Source of the DNA: Hyphomicrobiales bacterium | Lineage (GTDB): Bacteria > Pseudomonadota > Alphaproteobacteria > Rhizobiales > Phreatobacteraceae | Reading direction: 5' to 3' | DNA length: 64,000 nt | Assembly: GCA_017304475.1 (NCBI GenBank) | Contig: JAFKKV010000009.1 | Coordinates: 372,001 to 436,000 of the forward strand | In this document: positions 56,092-64,000 of the stretch, piece after piece | How positions within the stretch are numbered: position 1 is the stretch's first letter | Layout: every line of letters begins with the position of its first letter | The notes under the pieces: generated by a model | Seen by the model: only the letters and a program-made list of their open reading frames with translations | Told to the model about the DNA's origin: nothing | Database searches by the model: none | Made by a program: the position numbers and the translations under genes

Positions 56092-56265
56092 GACGTCACC
56101 CCCGGCCGAGGCGAAGCCGAGGGGAAGCCGAGGGTAAGGGGGTCCAGGGGCCGCTGCTTCCGCGTTTTCCGCAGCATATTCATGGCGCCATGCAGCGCAA
56201 ATGTCGGTGCACTGCAACTCCTGGATCCCCTTCCCCTCGCTGCGCTCGGCCGGGGATGACGTCGG
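56092..56265. repeat. Long inverted repeat, copy C, between convergent genes
   Basis: Within the 405-base gap between convergent frc and fdhA, the left arm (about 56092-56150) begins GACGTCACCCCCGG and reaches GGGGGTCCAGG. The right arm (about 56218-56265) is its imperfect reverse complement ending GGGGATGACGTC. The left arm carries an internal duplication of a GAAGCCGAGGG-like segment, so this copy is the most diverged. Apart from this and the frc terminator, the gap shows no gene. Confidence 0.8.
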
Positions 56266-56351
56266 GAATATCCGACAGTCGGCGGCCCGCTTCGCCGGAA
56301 TGGCCACATCGCGGCGGAAACACGTCCGAACCGGCTATTCCCTCAGCCGGC

Positions 56352-59129
56352 CTATTCCGCCGCGGTGCTCATGTGGTCGTCTCCGGCCCGTGCACGCACC
56401 GCGCAGAACTTGAATTCGGGGATCTTGCCCATCGGGTCGAGCGCCGGATTGGTCAGCAGATTGGCGGCCGCTTCCGCGTAGCAGAACGGCATGAACACCA
56501 TGTTCTCCGGCACGTCGCGGTCGGAGCGCACCTTGACGGCAATGGCGCCCCGGCGGGTTTCCAGCCGGACGAGGCCGCCGGGCACGATGCCGAGGCGGCC
56601 GAGATCCCTCGGCGACATCAGGGCGACCGCCTCCGGTTCGAGGTCGTCGAGCACGCCGGCGCGCCGGGTCATCGAGCCGGTATGCCAATGTTCCAGCACG
56701 CGGCCGGTGGACAGCACCATGGGATAATCGGCGTCGGGCAATTCGTCCGGTGGCACGATCTGGGCCGGCACGATTTTGGCGCGGCCGCTGTCGGTCGGGA
56801 AGCCCTGCGCGAAGATGATCTCGTTGCCGGGCTGGTCCGGCCCGTCGACCGGATAGGTCACCGCGCCTTCGCGCTCCAGCCGCTCCCAGGTGATATTCCG
56901 GAACGAGGGCATGACCAGGGCCATTTCGGCGAAGACATCGGCCGGACCGCGATAGGACCAGGCGCAGCCCATGCGCCGGGCGATCTCCTGGATGATCCAC
57001 CAGTCCTGCTTCGCCTCGCCCGGCGGGCGCACGACCTGGCGAGCCAGCTGCACCCGGCGGTCGGTATTGGTGAAGGTGCCGAGCTTCTCGGCGAAGGCGG
57101 AGGCCGGCAGCACCACGTCGGCGTGAAAGGCGGTCTCGGTGAGGAACAGGTCCTGGACGACCAGGTGATCGAGCTTGGCCAGCGCCCCGCGGGCATGGTT
57201 GAGGTCGGGGTCCGACATGGCCGGGTTCTCGCCCTCGATATACATGCCGGTGATCTCGCCGGCATGGATCGCATTCATGATCTCGACGACGGTGAGGCCC
57301 TTTTTCGGATCGAGCGACTGGCCCCAGAGCGTCTCGAAGATGGCGCGGACCTGGTCTTTCTCGACCGATTGATAGTCCGGATAGACCATCGGGATCAGGC
57401 CGGCATCGGAGGCGCCCTGCACATTGTTCTGGCCGCGCAGGGGGTGCAGGCCGGTGCCGGGCCGGCCGATCTGGCCGGTGACCATGGCGAGCGCGATCAG
57501 ACAGCGGGCATTGTCGGTGCCGTGGACATGCTGGCTGATGCCCATGCCCCAGAAGATGATCGAGGCGCGCGACCGGGCATAGGCGCGGGCGACCTCCTTC
57601 AGCGTCTCCGCGGCAATGCCGCAGACGGCCGCCATCTTCTCCGGCGGGAAAGCCTGGATGCTCTCCTTCAGCCGGTCGTAACCCTCGGTATAGCCGGCAA
57701 TATATTGCTCGTCGGTCAGGCCCTCGGTGATGATGGTGTGCAGCAGGGCGTTGAGCATGGCGACGTCGCTGCCGGGCTTGAAGGCCAGGTGCTTCCAGGC
57801 ATGGCGCGACAGCGCCTGGCGGCGCGGGTCCATGATGACGAGCCTGGCCCCCTTCTTGACCGCGTTCTTCATGAAGGTCGCGGCGACCGGATGGTTCACT
57901 GTCGGATTGGCGCCGATCACGATGATCAGCTCGGCGTCGAGGGCGGCGGCGAAGGGCGCGGTGACGGCGCCGGAATTGACGCCCTCCATCAGGGCTGCGA
58001 CCGAGGAGGCGTGGCAGAGCCTGGTGCAATGGTCGACATTGTTCGAACCGAAACCGGTGCGCACCAGCTTCTGGAACAGATAGGCCTCCTCGTTCGAGCC
58101 CTTGGCCGAACCGAAGCCGGCCAGCGCCTTGCGTCCCTTGCCGTCGCGGATGCGGGCCAGGCCGCGCGCGGCGATGTCGAGCGCCTCGTCCCAGGAGGCC
58201 TCGCGGAAATGCGTCCAGGGATTGGCCGGGTCGACCTGGTCGCGGGCGTCCTTGGGCATGTTGGCGAGCCGCACCAACGGCTTGGTCAGCCGGTGCGGGT
58301 GGTGGATATAGTCGAAACCGAATCGGCCCTTGACGCAGAGCCGGTTGTGATTGGCCGGGCCGTCGCGGCCCTCGGCATAGACGATTTTCTCGTCCTTGAC
58401 GTTATAGGTCACTTGGCAGCCGACGCCGCAATAGGGGCAGAGCGAATCGACTTTTTCGTCGGCCCAGACCGTGCGGGTCTGCTGCGCGTCGAGGAAGGCT
58501 GAAGGCATTAGCGCGCCGGTCGGGCAGGCCTGGACGCATTCGCCGCAGGCCACGCAGCTCGACTGGCCCATGGGATCGTCGAAATCGAAGACGATCTTGG
58601 CGCCGGCGCCCCGATAGGCCATGCCGATGACGTCGTTGACCTGGACCTCGCGACAGGCCCGGATGCAGAGGCCGCACTGGATGCAGGCGTCGAGATTGAC
58701 GCTCATGGCTGTGTGGCTGAGATCGGACGGCCAGCGTTCGGCGGCCGGGAAGCGGCTTTCGGTGACGCCGGTCCGGTCGGCCCAGGCCCAGAATTTCGAG
58801 GTCGGGTCGTGCGAGGTCGCGCGTGCCGGCTGGTCGGCGACCAGCAATTCCATGACCATCTTGCGGGCCTTTTCGGCCCTTTCGCTTTCGGTGTGGACCT
58901 TCATGCCGACGGAGGGCTTGCGCATGCAGGAGGCGGCGAGCACACGCTCGCCCTCGATCTCCACCATGCAGGCGCGGCAATTGCCGTCGGCGCGATAATC
59001 GGGTTCGGGCTGGTAGCAGAGATGCGGAATGGCGGTGCCGAGCCGCTGCGCGACCTGCCAGATGGTCTCGCCCGGGCCTGCCTCGACGCGCTCGCCGTTC
59101 AGTTCGAAGGTGATGGACTGGCTGCTCAT
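56352..59129 (-). CDS. fdhA: NAD-dependent formate dehydrogenase, catalytic alpha subunit
   Basis: 925-residue molybdenum or tungsten bis-MGD enzyme oxidising formate to CO2. An N-terminal NuoG-like [2Fe-2S] domain has C38, C51, C54, C68. Two [4Fe-4S] clusters follow (C149-C152-C155-C159 and C192-C195-C198-C202), then the catalytic-domain cluster (C231, C234, C238, C265). The Mo/W ligand is C372 in RLCHASSV; it is cysteine, not selenocysteine. The His-Cys3 cluster motif of NuoG/FdsA is not seen between residues 70 and 145. Start overlaps the stop of the fused beta subunit (ATGA). Two-subunit organisation resembles FDH1 of Methylorubrum extorquens. It oxidises formate from oxalate and perhaps from HutG. 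Confidence 0.95.
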   Translation of the reverse strand: MSSQSITFELNGERVEAGPGETIWQVAQRLGTAIPHLCYQPEPDYRADGNCRACMVEIEGERVLAASCMRKPSVGMKVHTESERAEKARKMVMELLVADQPARATSHDPTSKFWAWADRTGVTESRFPAAERWPSDLSHTAMSVNLDACIQCGLCIRACREVQVNDVIGMAYRGAGAKIVFDFDDPMGQSSCVACGECVQACPTGALMPSAFLDAQQTRTVWADEKVDSLCPYCGVGCQVTYNVKDEKIVYAEGRDGPANHNRLCVKGRFGFDYIHHPHRLTKPLVRLANMPKDARDQVDPANPWTHFREASWDEALDIAARGLARIRDGKGRKALAGFGSAKGSNEEAYLFQKLVRTGFGSNNVDHCTRLCHASSVAALMEGVNSGAVTAPFAAALDAELIIVIGANPTVNHPVAATFMKNAVKKGARLVIMDPRRQALSRHAWKHLAFKPGSDVAMLNALLHTIITEGLTDEQYIAGYTEGYDRLKESIQAFPPEKMAAVCGIAAETLKEVARAYARSRASIIFWGMGISQHVHGTDNARCLIALAMVTGQIGRPGTGLHPLRGQNNVQGASDAGLIPMVYPDYQSVEKDQVRAIFETLWGQSLDPKKGLTVVEIMNAIHAGEITGMYIEGENPAMSDPDLNHARGALAKLDHLVVQDLFLTETAFHADVVLPASAFAEKLGTFTNTDRRVQLARQVVRPPGEAKQDWWIIQEIARRMGCAWSYRGPADVFAEMALVMPSFRNITWERLEREGAVTYPVDGPDQPGNEIIFAQGFPTDSGRAKIVPAQIVPPDELPDADYPMVLSTGRVLEHWHTGSMTRRAGVLDDLEPEAVALMSPRDLGRLGIVPGGLVRLETRRGAIAVKVRSDRDVPENMVFMPFCYAEAAANLLTNPALDPMGKIPEFKFCAVRARAGDDHMSTAAE

Positions 59130-60838
59130 TCGGCGGCGTCCCTGGTCATGAAGTCCTCGGGGAAGTAGCGCATCACCGAGCTGAGCGGGTTTGCCGCCGC
59201 CTGGCCAAGGCCGCAGATCGAAGCGTCGCGCATCGCCTGCGAGAGTTCGCCGAGCAGGTCCTGGTCCCAGACCGGCCGCTGCATCAGCATGACCGCCTTT
59301 TGCGTGCCGAGTCGGCAGGGCGTGCACTGGCCGCAGCTTTCGTCCTCGAAGAAGCGCATCAGATTGAGCGCCGCGCCGCGCATGTCGTCCTGGTCGGAGA
59401 GCACGACCACCGCCGCCGAGCCGATGAAGCAGCCATGTTTCTCGAGCGTACCGAAATCGAGCGGAATATCGTCCATTCTGGCCGGCAGGATGCCGCCCGA
59501 GGCGCCGCCCGGCAAATAGGCGTGGAAGCGGTGGCCGTCCTGCATGCCGCCGCAGAATTCCTCGATCAGCTCGCGAATGGTGACGCCGGCCGGGGCGAGC
59601 TTGACGCCGGGCTCCTTCACCCGGCCGGAGACCGAATAGCTGCGCAGGCCGACCCGGCCGTTGCGGCCGTGCGAATTCCACCAGTCCTTGCCCTTCTCGA
59701 CGATGTCGCGGACCCAGTAGAGCGTCTCGATATTGTTGATCAGGGTCGGCAGGCCGAACAGGCCGACCTGGAACGGGTAGGGCGGCTTGTGGCGCGGCAG
59801 GCCGCGCTTGCCCTCCAGGCTTTCGAGCAGCGCCGATTCCTCGCCGCAGATATAGGCGCCCGCGCCGCGGCGCAGATGGATGACGGGACCGCCCTCAGGC
59901 AACCGGGCGATCTCGCGCGTCAGGATCTCGCGGGCGCCGGGATATTCGTCGCGCAGATAGATATAGACCTCGTCCGCGGCGACCACATGGGCGCCGATCA
60001 ACATGCCTTCGAGGAAACGGTGCGGGTCGGTGTCGAGGTAGAAGCGGTCCTTGAACGTGCCGGGCTCACCCTCGTCGCCATTGACCGCCATCAGGCGTGG
60101 CCCGGGTTCGCCGCGCACCGCGCGCCATTTGCGCCCCGTCGGAAAGCCGGCGCCGCCGAGGCCGCGCAGGCCGGAATCGTCGAGCACGGCGAGGATCTGC
60201 TCGATGCTGCGCTCGCCCGATCGCAAGGCGGTCAGCAGCGCGTAGCCGCCGCCGGCGACATAAGCGTCGTAGCCGACATAGTCCTGCATATGCACATGGG
60301 TATCGCCGTCGGCGATCGCCGACAGGACCCGCTCGGGCGTTGCGTGCCCGACGAAATGGTGGCCGACTTCGGCCACCGGCGCGTGATCGCACAGCCCGAG
60401 GCAGGGTGCGCGGACCACGCGCACGCCGGCTCCAACCGTTCTTTCCAGGGTCTCGTGCAGGTCCTGCGCCCGGTGCATCGCGCAGGTCAGGCTGTCGCAG
60501 ACGCGCACCGTGAGCGGCGGGATCGACGGTTCGCCGTCTTTGACGATGTCGAAATGAGCATAAAAGGTCGCCGTTTCGAAAACCTCGGCGAAGGAAAGCT
60601 TCATCAGGTCGGCGAGGGCCGCCAGATGGGCCGCCGCGATCTGATGATAATGGTCCTGGATCAGGTGCAGGTGCTCGATCAGCAGGTCGCGCCGGCGCGG
60701 GCGGTCGCCGATCAGTGCCTCGATCTCCCGCAGGGCGGAGGGTTCGACCTGCCGGCCCTTCGGCGTCGCCTTCGCGCGCTTCCGGCCGAGGCCCGGATGC
60801 TCGAAGGGCTGAACGGTGTGGTCGCGATGTTCGCTCAT
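59126..60838 (-). CDS. fdhB: Formate dehydrogenase beta subunit, fused FdsG-FdsB (NuoE-NuoF type)
   Basis: 570-residue diaphorase subunit passing electrons from FdhA to NAD+. The N-terminal third is a NuoE/FdsG thioredoxin-like [2Fe-2S] domain (C114, C119, C146, C150). The rest is NuoF/FdsB: an NADH/FMN site with GLGGAGFPTG and later YICGEESALLESLEGKRG, and a [4Fe-4S] motif SCGQCTPCRLGT near the end. In many bacteria these are separate fdsG and fdsB genes. The ATG at 60850 directly abuts the GGAGG, so I use the ATG four codons later (spacing twelve). First gene of the formate dehydrogenase operon; operator-like site 60951-60967 lies upstream. Confidence 0.93.
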   Translation of the reverse strand: MSEHRDHTVQPFEHPGLGRKRAKATPKGRQVEPSALREIEALIGDRPRRRDLLIEHLHLIQDHYHQIAAAHLAALADLMKLSFAEVFETATFYAHFDIVKDGEPSIPPLTVRVCDSLTCAMHRAQDLHETLERTVGAGVRVVRAPCLGLCDHAPVAEVGHHFVGHATPERVLSAIADGDTHVHMQDYVGYDAYVAGGGYALLTALRSGERSIEQILAVLDDSGLRGLGGAGFPTGRKWRAVRGEPGPRLMAVNGDEGEPGTFKDRFYLDTDPHRFLEGMLIGAHVVAADEVYIYLRDEYPGAREILTREIARLPEGGPVIHLRRGAGAYICGEESALLESLEGKRGLPRHKPPYPFQVGLFGLPTLINNIETLYWVRDIVEKGKDWWNSHGRNGRVGLRSYSVSGRVKEPGVKLAPAGVTIRELIEEFCGGMQDGHRFHAYLPGGASGGILPARMDDIPLDFGTLEKHGCFIGSAAVVVLSDQDDMRGAALNLMRFFEDESCGQCTPCRLGTQKAVMLMQRPVWDQDLLGELSQAMRDASICGLGQAAANPLSSVMRYFPEDFMTRDAAE

Positions 60839-60950
60839 GCGCCGAGCCATCCTCCCTGACCGGAACCGGAAGGCTCCGTTGCCCTGCGCCGTTATGCCGG
60901 CGCTTGTGACCTGGGCGACGGTATCTCAAAGATTCCGGCCTGCCAACTCC

Positions 60951-60967
60951 TGGTATCCATAATACCA
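60951..60967. promoter_or_regulatory. Operator-like palindrome 4 (formate dehydrogenase operon)
   Basis: TGGTA-TCCATAA-TACCA, a perfect TGGTA/TACCA pair with a seven-base spacer, 113 bases before the fdhB start. On the minus strand it includes TATTAT, a possible -10 box. It sits in the 389-base gap between divergent fdhB and the CoA ligase; besides the two operators and the TTGACA promoter, I see nothing else there. Confidence 0.7.
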
Positions 60968-61115
60968 GCACTGTGCCGGCGAACTTGTCCGGCCGCGCCT
61001 GCCGCCACCGGCGTGCCGTCTGACGCCGCCGCGGGCGACCCGTCCGGCACCCGACGCGAGCCCGTCAGCGAAAATTCGCGGTCGTCGTTCTCCCCCTCTT
61101 GACAGCAATCACGAT

Positions 61116-61132
61116 TGGCATGCCAAATACCA
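61116..61132. promoter_or_regulatory. Operator-like palindrome 5 (CoA-ligase gene) with promoter
   Basis: TGGCA-TGCCAAA-TACCA, which also contains the perfect TTGGCATGCCAA (61115-61126). A consensus TTGACA (61099-61104) lies eleven bases upstream, so the palindrome covers the expected -10 position. The layout mirrors the regulator promoter at 51907-51932. Confidence 0.7.
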
Positions 61133-61227
61133 AACGCCAAGCAGATCCGTCGGGACGTGCGAGGACAAAGGCACGACGCGAGCGCAGATCGGCTGGGAAA
61201 AAGAATATCCACGGGAGGAAGTCCATC

Positions 61228-63405
61228 ATGGTGAACCAAGCCGCCATACGGATCGATCAGCGCGACGGCGCGGTCGACAAAGCAGCCGTCCGCAAGGTCC
61301 TGGATGGCGTCAAGGCCGACGGCCGCACCGGCCTCACCGCGCCCGAGGCCAAGCTCGTCTGCGACGCCTACGACATTCCGCTGCCCAAGGAAGGCCTCGC
61401 CCGATCGGCCGATGAGGCGGCCAAGCTCGCCGGCGGCATGGGCTATCCCGTGGTCATGAAGATCGTCTCGGCCGACATCCTGCACAAGACCGATGCCGGT
61501 GGCGTGATCGTCGGGGTCCGGAGCGATGCCGAGGCGCGCGCCGCCCATGACACGATCCTGGCCAATGCCCGCAAATACAAGGCCGACGCCAAGATCGAGG
61601 GCATCCAGGTGCAGCAGATGCTGCCCTCGGGCGCGACCGAGACGCTGGTCGGCGCCATCACCGATCCTTCCTTCGGCAAGCTGGTGGCCTTCGGCCTCGG
61701 CGGCATCCTGGTCGAAGTGCTGAAAGACCTGACCTTCCGCCTCGCGCCGGTGAACAAGGCCGAAGCGCTCGACATGATCGGCTCGATCAAGGCCAAGGAA
61801 GTGCTCGACGGCGTGCGTGGCGGCGACCCGGTCAGCCGCGAGGCGCTGGCCGCCATCCTGGTGCAGGTCTCGGCGCTGCTGGATGATTTCCCCGAGATCG
61901 AGGAACTCGACCTCAACCCGGTCTTCGCCACCAAATCCGGGGCGACCGCGGTGGATGCCCGCATCGTCTGCAATTTCGAGGCGCGGACACAGCGCTTCCG
62001 GCCCGATCAGGCCTCCATCGTCGCCTCGATGAACCGGATCTTCCACCCGAAGGCGGTGGCGGTGATCGGCGCGTCGAACGAGGCCGGCAAGATCGGCAAT
62101 TCGGTGATGAAGAACCTGATCAATGGCGGCTACAAGGGCACCATCGTGCCTGTCCATCCCAAGGCCGACATGATCGAGGGCGTGAAGGCCTATAAGTCGG
62201 TGCTCGACTATCCCGGCGAGGTCGACGTGGCGGTCTTCGCCGTGCCGGCGCATCTGTGCGTCGCCGCCATGGACGAGGTCGGCCGCAAGCAGGTTCCGGG
62301 CGCGGTGATGATCCCCTCGGGCTTCGCCGAGACCAACAACCAGGCGCTGCAGGACGAATTGCTGGCCACGGCGCACAAGAACAATGTGCGCATCATGGGG
62401 CCCAATATCTACGGCTTCTACTACACACCGGAAAACCTCTGCGCGACCTTCTGCACGGCCTTCGACGTCAAGGGCAAGGCGGCGCTGTCGTCGCAGTCCG
62501 GCGGCGTCGGCATGTCGATCATCGGTTTCGCCCGCTCGACCAAGATGGGCGTCTCCTCCATCGTCGGCCTCGGCAACAAGTCGGACATCGACGAGGACGA
62601 TCTCCTGACCTTCTTCGAGCAGGATCCCAACACCCAGGTCATCGCCATGCATTGCGAGGACCTGAAGGATGGCCGCGCCTTCTCCGAGGTCGCCTCGCGC
62701 GTCTCGAAGAAAAAGCCGGTGATCATGCTCAAGGCCGGCCGCACCGCCTATGGCGCCAAGGCCGCAGCGTCCCATACCGGCGCGCTCGCCGGCAACGACA
62801 AGATCTATGACGACATCCTGAAGGCCTCCGGCGTGATCCGGGCGCCGTCGCTGCGCGGCATGCTGGAATATGCCCGCGGCGTGCAGGTCCTGCCGGCGCC
62901 GAAAGGCGAAAACGTGCTGATCATCACCGGCGCCGGCGGCTCCGGCGTGCTCCTGTCGGATGCCTGTTTCGACAACGGCCTGACCTTGATGAAAATGCCC
63001 GACGACCTGGACGCGGCGTTCCGCAAGTTCATCCCGCCCTTCGGCGCGGCCGGCAATCCGGTCGACATCACCGGCGGCGAGCCGCCGCTGACCTATCAGA
63101 ACACCGTGCGGCTCGGCCTGAACGACGAGCGCATCCACGCGCTGATCCTCGGCTACTGGCACACCATCGTCACGCCGCCGCTGGTCTTCGCCGACAAGAT
63201 GATCGAGGTCGTCACCGAGGCGCGCGCCAAGGGCATCGACAAGCCGATCGTCGCCTCGCTGGTCGGCGACACCGAGGTCGAGCAGGCCTGCGAGAAGCTC
63301 TACGACCACGGCATCGTGGCCTATCCCTACACCACGGAAACGCCGGTCGAGGTGCTCGGGGCCAAATATAAGTGGGCGCGCGCCGCAGGCCTGGTCAAAG
63401 GCTGA
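61228..63405 (+). CDS. ADP-forming acyl-CoA synthetase (acetate-CoA ligase family), beta-alpha domain order
   Basis: 725-residue NDP-forming CoA ligase. The N-terminal ATP-grasp part (about 20-250) has LTAPEAKLVCDAYDIPLPKE and YPVVMKIVSADILHKTDAGG. A CoA-binding Rossmann domain follows (about 266-390: NRIFHPKAVAVIGASNEAGK), then ligase domains with the phospho-histidine H516 in AASHTGALAG. This order is the reverse of the common alpha-beta fused acetyl-CoA synthetases. GGGAGG precedes the ATG by eight bases. Acyl substrate is not readable; the shared operator and place beside oxalate/formate genes make oxalate or formate plausible, which would prime the Frc/Oxc cycle. Propionate or acetate remain possible. 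Confidence 0.88.
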   Translation: MVNQAAIRIDQRDGAVDKAAVRKVLDGVKADGRTGLTAPEAKLVCDAYDIPLPKEGLARSADEAAKLAGGMGYPVVMKIVSADILHKTDAGGVIVGVRSDAEARAAHDTILANARKYKADAKIEGIQVQQMLPSGATETLVGAITDPSFGKLVAFGLGGILVEVLKDLTFRLAPVNKAEALDMIGSIKAKEVLDGVRGGDPVSREALAAILVQVSALLDDFPEIEELDLNPVFATKSGATAVDARIVCNFEARTQRFRPDQASIVASMNRIFHPKAVAVIGASNEAGKIGNSVMKNLINGGYKGTIVPVHPKADMIEGVKAYKSVLDYPGEVDVAVFAVPAHLCVAAMDEVGRKQVPGAVMIPSGFAETNNQALQDELLATAHKNNVRIMGPNIYGFYYTPENLCATFCTAFDVKGKAALSSQSGGVGMSIIGFARSTKMGVSSIVGLGNKSDIDEDDLLTFFEQDPNTQVIAMHCEDLKDGRAFSEVASRVSKKKPVIMLKAGRTAYGAKAAASHTGALAGNDKIYDDILKASGVIRAPSLRGMLEYARGVQVLPAPKGENVLIITGAGGSGVLLSDACFDNGLTLMKMPDDLDAAFRKFIPPFGAAGNPVDITGGEPPLTYQNTVRLGLNDERIHALILGYWHTIVTPPLVFADKMIEVVTEARAKGIDKPIVASLVGDTEVEQACEKLYDHGIVAYPYTTETPVEVLGAKYKWARAAGLVKG

Positions 63406-63503
63406 GGCCGGGCGGGCTGCCGCGTTCGCAAATCTGCGTCTTTCCAGCGCGTTACGTGACGTCCTTCGAAGCTAGGAAGCTCGCGCTGGAGCCACCACTC
63501 CTC

Positions 63504-63706
63504 ACCTCTCCCCGGCGGGGAGAGGTCGACCACGCCTAGCATTGAGAGAGCGGATCTCGCGTTCGCTCGATGCTACGGCGAGCGGTCGGGAGAGGGGGCG
63601 AGGCGCTCGGCGACGAAGCTCCATGCGAAGCGCGCAAGGCGTTGTTCTGGACCTGCAATTCCCCCTCTCCCGGCCTTCGGCCGACCTCTCCCCGCCGGGG
63701 AGAGGT
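63504..63706. repeat. Pair of identical hairpins ACCTCTCCCC/GGGGAGAGGT
   Basis: In the 510-base gap before the sucC-like gene, the hairpin ACCTCTCCCC-NNN-GGGGAGAGGT occurs at 63504-63526 and 63684-63706. The second has a further GGCCTTCGGCC hairpin just before it. They resemble widespread alphaproteobacterial intergenic repeats. Other parts of the gap show neither a gene nor a clear promoter. Confidence 0.8.
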
Positions 63707-63915
63707 GAAGAGACGGGGGTGGTTCCGGCGCGAGATTTAGAAGGGCTGCGCATTCAGGCTCATCCGAAGGATGGGTGCGAAGGCTAGCCCAGCCGGGGCG
63801 CAAGGACAGTGCTGCCTTGCCCGAAGGCCGGACCATTCGATGACTGGACCATTCAACGATTCATGGCTCCGGCCACGACCGGCCGGGCCGCTCTCCTGAA
63901 CCCCGAGAGATCGTC

Positions 63916-64000
63916 ATGAACATCCATGAATATCAGGCGAAGGGCCTGCTCCGTGAATTCGGAGTGCCGGTGCCCGACGGCCATGCCGTGCTGCAGGCTG
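63916..64000 (+). CDS. sucC: SucC-like acyl-CoA ligase beta subunit (N-terminal fragment)
   Basis: The first 28 codons only; the window ends here. The product begins [20 protein letters not shown], the hallmark opening of succinyl-CoA ligase (ADP-forming) beta subunit and of malate-CoA ligase beta (MtkA), both ATP-grasp enzymes. Without the rest, these cannot be separated. GAGAG lies close before the ATG. It is on the same strand as the permuted CoA ligase but 510 bases away, with hairpins between, so it is probably a separate unit. Confidence 0.75.
   Translation, partial: MNIHEYQAKGLLREFGVPVPDGHAVLQA

Overview
The window is GC-rich (roughly two thirds G+C by eye) and densely coded. The NasS/NasT nitrate regulators, the AddAB repair helicase-nuclease, the SUV3-like helicase, the Fur/Mur protein and the two-subunit formate dehydrogenase all point to an alphaproteobacterium, most likely order Hyphomicrobiales (a Phreatobacter-, Bosea- or Methylobacterium-like soil or water organism). 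The genus cannot be fixed from sequence alone. It reads as chromosome: there is no transposase, phage gene, CRISPR array, rRNA or tRNA that I can support.

Layout. 0-3 kb: the end of a response regulator, then an OmpR-type regulator and a hybrid histidine kinase. 3-9 kb: a long SUV3-like helicase, an S4 RNA-binding protein and the metX-metW pair. 9-11 kb: a PLP enzyme and an atypical SDR. 11-20.4 kb: an assimilatory nitrate cluster on the minus strand (nasT-nasS, a terminator-bearing leader, nrtA-nrtB-nrtD, a NasC-like flavoprotein, nasA) with no nitrite reductase. 20.8-29.2 kb: an SDR, a trans-aconitate methyltransferase and the full five-step histidine route through formiminoglutamate deiminase (hutIHGU, with divergent hutF). 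29-35 kb: an SH3 protein, a hydroxyacid dehydrogenase, a MoeB lacking most zinc cysteines, a YihU-like dehydrogenase and an orphan solute-binding protein. 35-43 kb: addB-addA, plsC, fur/mur. 43-50 kb: a TAXI receptor, a Gln-rich secreted protein, an AcuI-like reductase, a VOC protein, a lactate permease, radC and a YciI protein.

50-63.4 kb is the most coherent system: oxalate catabolism. OxlT exchanges oxalate for formate, Frc makes oxalyl-CoA, Oxc decarboxylates it to formyl-CoA, and a two-subunit NAD-dependent formate dehydrogenase (FdhA plus a fused FdsG-FdsB subunit) oxidises the formate. An ADP-forming CoA ligase with permuted domains lies at the far side. A GntR/FCD regulator sits in the middle. 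A shared palindrome, TGGYA-N7-TRCCA, occurs five times: before oxlT, before a 45-codon small gene, before the regulator, before the formate dehydrogenase operon and before the CoA ligase. I infer that these form one regulon, and that the small gene and the ligase belong to it. The window ends in the first 28 codons of a sucC-like gene.

Three convergent gene junctions (31, 33.5 and 56 kb) carry related long inverted repeats. Two further repeat families lie at 20.6 kb and 63.6 kb. Functional names rest on motifs and family knowledge, and no database search was run.
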